Source: Pegoplata infirma (lineage: Eukaryota; Arthropoda; Insecta; Diptera; Anthomyiidae). Taken from it: a stretch of DNA of 64,000 bases. The stretch's first letter is position 1, and every line of letters begins with the position of its first letter. Below, piece after piece: positions 59,080-64,000 of the stretch. The translations under genes and the position numbers were made by a program. The notes beneath the pieces were generated by a model that worked only from the letters and a program-made list of their open reading frames with translations, searched no databases and had not been told where the DNA came from. The DNA lies in NCBI GenBank assembly GCA_963921195.1, contig OY992539.1, positions 43,382,657-43,446,656 on the forward strand. Reading direction: 5' to 3'.

Positions 59080-59541
59080 CATCTTTAGTTTAGTCGGCAA
59101 CCAGCGGTCAAAGTTTAAAAAAATTAAGTTTTTGGACCAAAATTCATATCAAAATTATTAAATATAAAAAAAATATATATATAAAATATAAAAATATAAA
59201 AACACGATTTTGGTCCAAAAATGGTGATTAGCATCTGTGGACCAAAATCTTTGATCAGCATTTTTGAACTTAAATCGTGTTTTTTTATATTTTTTTAATA
59301 TATAACATGCTTTACATTTTCAAAGTTTTGAGACCATTTGGAACAAAAAAATTATTTTTATGTTCAAAAGTCAGCATCTGTGGACCAACATTTTTTTTTG
59401 TATTTTTTTTTTATATTTTTCCTATAAAGTACGCAACAATTCCTAATTTTTGAGCCGGATTTAGTGAAAAAATTTGGATATGAATTTTGATCGAAAAACG
59501 CCATTTTTCAAATTTTGACCGCTGGTTACCGACTAAAGATG
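59080..59541. mobile_element. TIR element of the GTCGGCAACC family
   Basis: ATCTTTAGTTTAGTCGGCAA, CCAGCGGTCAAA and the mirror TTTGACCGCTGGTTACCGAC. The interior has GGTCCAAAAA and GCATCTGTGGACCAA repeats shared with 39.6-40.1 kb. Confidence 0.7.
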
Positions 59542-59628
59542 TTCTTGCTGAATTTTATTACTATTAATACACGAACTTCTAAGACTTCAACCACTTTGTC
59601 GACGTAAAAAATTAAATTTTAATAATTG

Positions 59629-59678
59629 CTTGGAGCACAAGGGGTTTAAGTGCTCATATACCCCTTGTGCTCCAAGCA
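59629..59678. repeat. 17-bp stem hairpin
   Basis: GCTTGGAGCACAAGGGG is mirrored by CCCCTTGTGCTCCAAGC around a 16-base loop. It carries the terminal motif of the surrounding element. Confidence 0.85.
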
Positions 59679-60167
59679 AAACAGGTATTTTAGTAACAAG
59701 AACTAAAAATTGTCGCCATATCTCGCTAACGAATAAGAATTTTACATTGAGTTCTTGTGCTCTAAACTTCTGTGAACTTCACCTACTAATTCCATATGTT
59801 AACTCAATTTTTTTTAAAAAAGTCACTTGAACCCCTTGTGCTTTGAGCCCCTCAATTAAAAACTACACTCCTAAAAATAAAACTGTAAAGTTAACAAATT
59901 TTTTTTTGTTAACTCGAGTTTACTGGCTTTTTAGCAAATTTTTAGTTAAAATCACCGTTTTAACTACTTTTTTTAGTTAAGTTCAATTTTCGAAAATACT
60001 AGTTTTGAACAAATTTTGATTTAATTTTTTTTGTTGACTTTAAAACTGTGTTTACGAATTATTATTAATTAATTTGCTGATTTTTCGTAACATATTTGTC
60101 GAGTGAAAAAAAGTTAGAAATTTCTTGTGTAGCCTCCTATGCAAATCTCATAAGTTCTACTTTAGCT

Positions 60168-63100
60168 AGGTTAGGTTAGGTTGTAAGTGGCTGCTGACGT
60201 TTTACGTCAACACACGTAGACTCTGAGGTCCATTGTGATACCACGGGATCGTAATAGGTTTCCCTACTAGTCCCTGTCGTTAAACCAGTTTGAGCTTCTT
60301 ATGAAACTCCTTAGATGTTGAATTTTGACATCCGACAAATCTGAAAGATCGTACAGCTCCCTAGATCCCAGTGAAGCAAATCGCTGACCAGAAAGTGCCG
60401 GGCAATGGCAAATAAAGTGTTCGATAGTTTCCAACTCCTCTTCAACCATGCAACTTCGGCAAAAGTCATTCGACGGCACATTTAACCGCTCTGCGTGCTT
60501 CCCTATAAGACAGTGTCCGGTAATTATAGAAACCACCGTTGAAATCTCTCCTCTTGGAAGCGATATCAGCTCACTTGTGCGCCCCTGATTAAGAGAAGGC
60601 CAAATCAGTCGTGTTGTCTCACACGTCCATCCATTTGCCCATCTTTGATTAGTCTCCGTCGCAGAACAAAGCCGTAGGTTTTGCTTGCAAGTTTCTAGAG
60701 GCATACCAACACATTCCAATTCTGTTGGAACCTGTAAGGTAGTTCCTAGTCTTGCAAGCTCATCGGCTTTGCAATTCCCTGGAATGTCTCTGTGCCCTGG
60801 GACCCATATGAGTCGTATGTTAAACTGCTTGGCCATCTCATTTAAAGACGTGCGGCAGTTAAGGGCAGATCTTGTTTTCAGAAACATTGAATCCAGGGAC
60901 TTGACCGCGGCTTGACTGTCAGTATAGATGTTGACTGCGGTTGTAGACAAGACATTGCAGCTCAACCAGTCAGCCACTTCCTTTATTGCCAGCATCTCTG
61001 CCTGGTAGACACTGCAATGATCTGGCAATCTACGAGCCAGGCTCAATCCAAGCTCTTCCGAATAGACCCCAAAGCCCACTTGTTCGTGCAGCCTCGATCC
61101 ATCTGTGTAAAAATTTATGGTAGCTCCACTTCCCGGAGTATCCCCCATCCAAGACTCCCTGGATGGTATCATAGTGGTAAAGTGGCGCTCAAAGAGGCTC
61201 AAAGAGGGAGCACAATCCACATTTTGTGGTATTGTTATCTTTTTCAAGATCGTGCTATGGCCACAATCGCTGCTCCTCCATTGCAGCGTGCTATTAAGTC
61301 GAATTGCCGACGCAGCTGCATACTGCCTACCCAATATGTCCAAGGGTAGCAGGTGAAGGAGGATTTCTAATGCAGCCGTAGGTGTAGTACGAAGAGCACC
61401 AGTGATGCACATTGACGCCATTCTCTGTACCTTCGTGATAAAGACACAGTTCGATTTTGTTTCTAAAGCAGGCCACCAGACAATGATTCCATACAGCAAA
61501 ATTGGACGCACCACTGCTGTATAGATCCAATGAACGACTTGAGGGCTAAAACCCCATCGTTTTCCAATGGCCCTTTTACAGGAATACAAAGCAATCGTTG
61601 CTTTTCTCACACGTTCCTCAATATTACGCCTGAAATTCAGCTTCCTATCTAGAAATACTCCAAGATACTTGGCTCCATCTGAGAAGGTGATTTCAGTACC
61701 GTCCAGAAAAATAGGATCAAAAGCAGGAATCTTATTTTTCCTTGTAAATAAAACAAGCTCTGTTTTACTAGGATTAACTCCTAGACCACAGTCTCTTGCC
61801 CATTTAGACAGATCTTTCAGAGAACCCTGAAGAATGTCCCGCAATGTTGGCAGATGCTTCCCCTTTACCGCTATCGCGACATCGTCAGCATATGCGACAA
61901 CATGACAACCACGTGCTTCTAGAGATAGTAGCATTGAATTCAGTGCCAGGTTCCAAAGAAGCGGCGAAAGAACACCTCCCTGTGGTGTGCCCCTATTGAC
62001 AAATCGAGATATGACGGACGCTCCCAATTCAGACGTTATACGTCTACTGGCAAGTAGGCTTTCCACCATTAAAACGATTTCACGCTTTACTCCCAGACCA
62101 GACAATGCCAATATTATCGATTCTGGGATGACATTATTAAAAGCCCCCTCAATATCAAGAAAGGCCACCATAGTGTACTCCTTTACCGAAAGCGATCTCT
62201 CGATGGTACCAACGAGCTCATGAAGAGCTGTTTCCGTTGATCGTCCCTTGCTGTATGCATGTTGCTTTGTCGAAAGCAACCTCGGGTCAATCACTCTACG
62301 CAAATATGAGTCTATCATTCGTTCCATTGTCTTTAACAAAAAAGAAGACAGACTAATTGGTCTGAAATCCTTCGGAGCTGTGTGGGAACTTTTCCCAGCC
62401 TTCGGGATAAATACGACTCTGGTATCCCTCCATTTTAAAGGAATGTACGACCAGTTGATGCATGCTGTGTATAGATTATACAGCAACGGGGCTATATAAT
62501 CCGACACTTGCTGCAACTCAGCCGGGATTATACCATCAGGTCCCGGGGATTTATAGGGCCTGAAGCTTTTTATCGCCCAGATTAATGTTGGCATATTTAT
62601 TATTTCCGAAGCAATTTCAGATGCTTGGGCGTCAGAACGTTCCAAAGCTTGAAACGGCGTCATGGAATTGCCCGGAAAATGCGTGTTTAAAAGGAGATCC
62701 AGCGACTCTCCACTGGAGGAAGACCACACCCCATTAGGATCTTTTAGGTATCCCAGGGTGCAAGGAGAAGAAGCCAGAACCTTGCGCAGCCTGGATGCCT
62801 CAGAAACGTCTTCTATGTTTCCACAGAAGTTTTTCCAAGAATCACATTTTGCATTTCTGATCATCTTTTTATAACTCTTAAGTTGCAGCCTGTATGCAGA
62901 CCAGTCCTCGTCCGCTCTTGAAAATTTAGCCTTATTAAAGAGCTTTCTGCAGGAATCTCTGCTCGTCTGCAACTCATTTGACCACCAAGGTGGCTTTTTT
63001 TTCCCTCTAGGCTTTGCAGAAGGGCAAGACGCATCCAGGCACCTATTACAAACATTTGTTATATGGTCAACCAGACAGTCAATTTGCGCCAAACTATGTG

Positions 63101-63732
63101 GTTTAGATAAGGGTACTTCATCCAAAAGCAAAGAAAAAGTCTCCCTATATTTCACCCAGTTTGTTCTCCTCAGATTTCTAGAGACTGTCTCAACCGGGGC
63201 ACGCTCCCTGAGTAAAAACTCAATGTAGCGATGATCTGAGAAAGAATGCTCTTCCAAAACTCTCCAGTCATCAATTCTATCAGACAATGTATCTGATACA
63301 AGTGTTACGTCAAGAACCTCTTGCCGCGTACTTGTAACGAAAGTTGGTTCACCACCCTTGTTACAAATATAGAGGTTAGTGCTTAACAAAAACTCCAAAA
63401 GTGATTCGCCTCTATCATTTGTGTCTGTACTTCCCCATATCGAATGATGTGCATTAGCATCACTACACACTACTAACTGGTGTCCCCTAGATTCAGACTC
63501 CCGAATTAGACCGACAACCTTCTCCGGGGGTATTGACCCCGGATTAGGAAAATACGCAGAGGCGAGCCAAATAGACTTCCCATGAAGCTCTAAGCTAGCC
63601 GCTGTAACATCCATATCACTAAAAGTTGATAAAAAGAATATATTTAAGCCATTTTTTGCCAAGATGCAGGCTCTTGGTGAGCCCTCACCTTTGGCAACCA
63701 CCAACTTAAACCCAGGGGTCTTCAATCCGCAA
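60168..63732 (-). mobile_element. Young 5'-truncated non-LTR retrotransposon
   Basis: The 3565-bp insertion is flanked by the 9-bp direct repeat ACTTTAGCT (60159-60167 and 63733-63741). The 3' end (minus strand) finishes CCTAACCTAACCT with no long poly-A. The 5' end is cut within the endonuclease region, so any ORF1 and the start of ORF2 are missing. The absence of stops over 1155 codons marks it as recent compared with the decayed copies elsewhere in the window. It landed inside a TA-flanked TIR element. Confidence 0.88.
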
Positions 63733-63800
63733 ACTTTAGCTGAACTTAATTCTGTGAAAAAAAAGAAAAAATTAAGTGAAGTGTTAGTGTATAAAATCAA
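60267..63800 (-). CDS. Non-LTR retrotransposon ORF2-like polyprotein (endonuclease, RT, RNase H), 5'-truncated
   Basis: The 1177-codon frame encodes the enzyme that nicks target DNA and copies element RNA in place. Domains in order: part of an exonuclease-endonuclease-phosphatase endonuclease (about 24-205: SDAN 113-116, SDHRY 188-192); reverse transcriptase (about 410-690: SPGPDG from 418, FLDIEGAFNN 547-556, GTPQGGVLSP 604-613, catalytic YADD 637-640); RNase H (about 895-1020: D900, E935, D961, D1013, with WVPGHRD); and a C-terminal Cys/His knuckle (C1114, C1117, H1128, C1133). The first 22 codons come from flanking DNA and target repeat, so the ATG is accidental. The N-terminal endonuclease motifs are missing, so retrotransposition competence is unlikely, though RT and RNase H residues look intact. 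RNase H plus this RT style suits the I/R1/LOA group; the exact clade is not settled. Confidence 0.9.
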   Translation of the reverse strand: MILYTNTSLNFFFFFTELSSAKVCGLKTPGFKLVVAKGEGSPRACILAKNGLNIFFLSTFSDMDVTAASLELHGKSIWLASAYFPNPGSIPPEKVVGLIRESESRGHQLVVCSDANAHHSIWGSTDTNDRGESLLEFLLSTNLYICNKGGEPTFVTSTRQEVLDVTLVSDTLSDRIDDWRVLEEHSFSDHRYIEFLLRERAPVETVSRNLRRTNWVKYRETFSLLLDEVPLSKPHSLAQIDCLVDHITNVCNRCLDASCPSAKPRGKKKPPWWSNELQTSRDSCRKLFNKAKFSRADEDWSAYRLQLKSYKKMIRNAKCDSWKNFCGNIEDVSEASRLRKVLASSPCTLGYLKDPNGVWSSSSGESLDLLLNTHFPGNSMTPFQALERSDAQASEIASEIINMPTLIWAIKSFRPYKSPGPDGIIPAELQQVSDYIAPLLYNLYTACINWSYIPLKWRDTRVVFIPKAGKSSHTAPKDFRPISLSSFLLKTMERMIDSYLRRVIDPRLLSTKQHAYSKGRSTETALHELVGTIERSLSVKEYTMVAFLDIEGAFNNVIPESIILALSGLGVKREIVLMVESLLASRRITSELGASVISRFVNRGTPQGGVLSPLLWNLALNSMLLSLEARGCHVVAYADDVAIAVKGKHLPTLRDILQGSLKDLSKWARDCGLGVNPSKTELVLFTRKNKIPAFDPIFLDGTEITFSDGAKYLGVFLDRKLNFRRNIEERVRKATIALYSCKRAIGKRWGFSPQVVHWIYTAVVRPILLYGIIVWWPALETKSNCVFITKVQRMASMCITGALRTTPTAALEILLHLLPLDILGRQYAAASAIRLNSTLQWRSSDCGHSTILKKITIPQNVDCAPSLSLFERHFTTMIPSRESWMGDTPGSGATINFYTDGSRLHEQVGFGVYSEELGLSLARRLPDHCSVYQAEMLAIKEVADWLSCNVLSTTAVNIYTDSQAAVKSLDSMFLKTRSALNCRTSLNEMAKQFNIRLIWVPGHRDIPGNCKADELARLGTTLQVPTELECVGMPLETCKQNLRLCSATETNQRWANGWTCETTRLIWPSLNQGRTSELISLPRGEISTVVSIITGHCLIGKHAERLNVPSNDFCRSCMVEEELETIEHFICHCPALSGQRFASLGSRELYDLSDLSDVKIQHLRSFIRSSNWFNDRD

Positions 63801-64000
63801 TATTTAACAAACTTACAATTTTTTACAAAAAGTTTAGCTGAATTTAACTAATGTTTTTGTTAATACATAAAAAATATTACGAAATTTTCAGCTGAATTTT
63901 TAGTTAAAGTTACGTTTTTTTTGCTACATTCATTCTACGAAAAGTTAACTAAATATTTTTAGTTAAATTAACTAGAAATTTAGTAGGTTCAAAAAAAAGT

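Larger units (their letters stand above)
58546..59856. mobile_element. TIR element with GCACAAGGGG motifs and nested insertion
   Basis: Ends AATTGAGGGGGTAAGAGCAC and TTGTGCTTTGAGCCCCTCAATT are inverted and contain CACAAGGGGTTCAAGTG. The motif also appears near 58775 and as a hairpin at 59629-59678. A smaller TIR element is nested at 59080-59541. A short coding remnant is on the minus strand at 58900-58970. Target duplication is unclear because the AATTG edge is itself palindromic. Confidence 0.65.
59866..64000. mobile_element. TIR element of TTAACTAA type, interrupted by the non-LTR insertion, runs off the window
   Basis: Left end CACTCCTAAAAATAAAACTG after TA (59864-59865). TTTTTAGTTAA and GTTAACTAA motifs occur on both sides of the non-LTR (59870-60158 and 63742-64000) in mirrored arrangement. 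The right end lies beyond 64000. Confidence 0.6.

Overview
The window looks like repeat-rich, gene-poor nuclear DNA from a higher dipteran fly, and I could support no host gene in it. Three things point there: the strong AT bias; many copies of the dipteran (TA)n / conserved core / (GTCY)n elements known as mini-me, DINE-1 or Helentron-associated elements (called HINE below); and a non-LTR retrotransposon with an endonuclease, reverse transcriptase and RNase H polyprotein. A calyptrate fly such as a blowfly or house fly relative is my guess from the repeat families; the species cannot be read from the sequence. Most long ORFs are low-complexity or repeat-derived noise.

Layout. 0.5-2.1 kb: a dead Tc1-like transposon with IR/DR ends. 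2.7-5.6 kb: decayed non-LTR fragments, one carrying a tRNA-derived SINE. 7.5-8.4 kb: a deleted foldback. 8.7-10.7 kb: a non-LTR fragment split by a Transib-like element whose two ends resemble 23-spacer recombination signals. 10.7-11.6 kb: a TA-flanked inverted-repeat element carrying two divergent tRNA-like units. 14-20 kb: three HINE copies, two of them hosts to further insertions. 20-27 kb: inverted-repeat elements, GATGAAAA-type arrays and a near-perfect 0.8 kb palindrome. 29-35 kb: more HINEs and a 1.3 kb foldback. 35.8-40.6 kb: a 4.7 kb inverted-repeat composite enclosing a TA-flanked element and a hAT element. 42.4-45.9 kb: HINEs, including a tandemly duplicated one, and a second TIR element with a tRNA-like unit. 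46-49.6 kb: a large inverted-repeat host carrying a hAT element and a HINE. 50.8-58 kb: a similar nest with piggyBac-like and hAT-type elements. 58.5-60 kb: further TIR elements.

60.2-63.7 kb, minus strand: a young, 5'-truncated non-LTR insertion with a 9-bp target duplication. Its ORF runs 1177 codons without a stop, and the first 22 codons are read from flanking DNA. It is the only long coding sequence and serves as the undamaged reference for the decayed copies at 2.7, 5.2 and 8.7-10.7 kb.

The genes do not form a pathway. The coherent story is layered transposition, and several insertions are proven inside the window by target-site duplications plus an uninterrupted paralogue that acts as an empty site. 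The most notable signals are the Transib-like ends, the TIR elements with tRNA-like (RNA polymerase III promoter-like) modules, and repeated insertion into the (TA)n tract of HINE elements.
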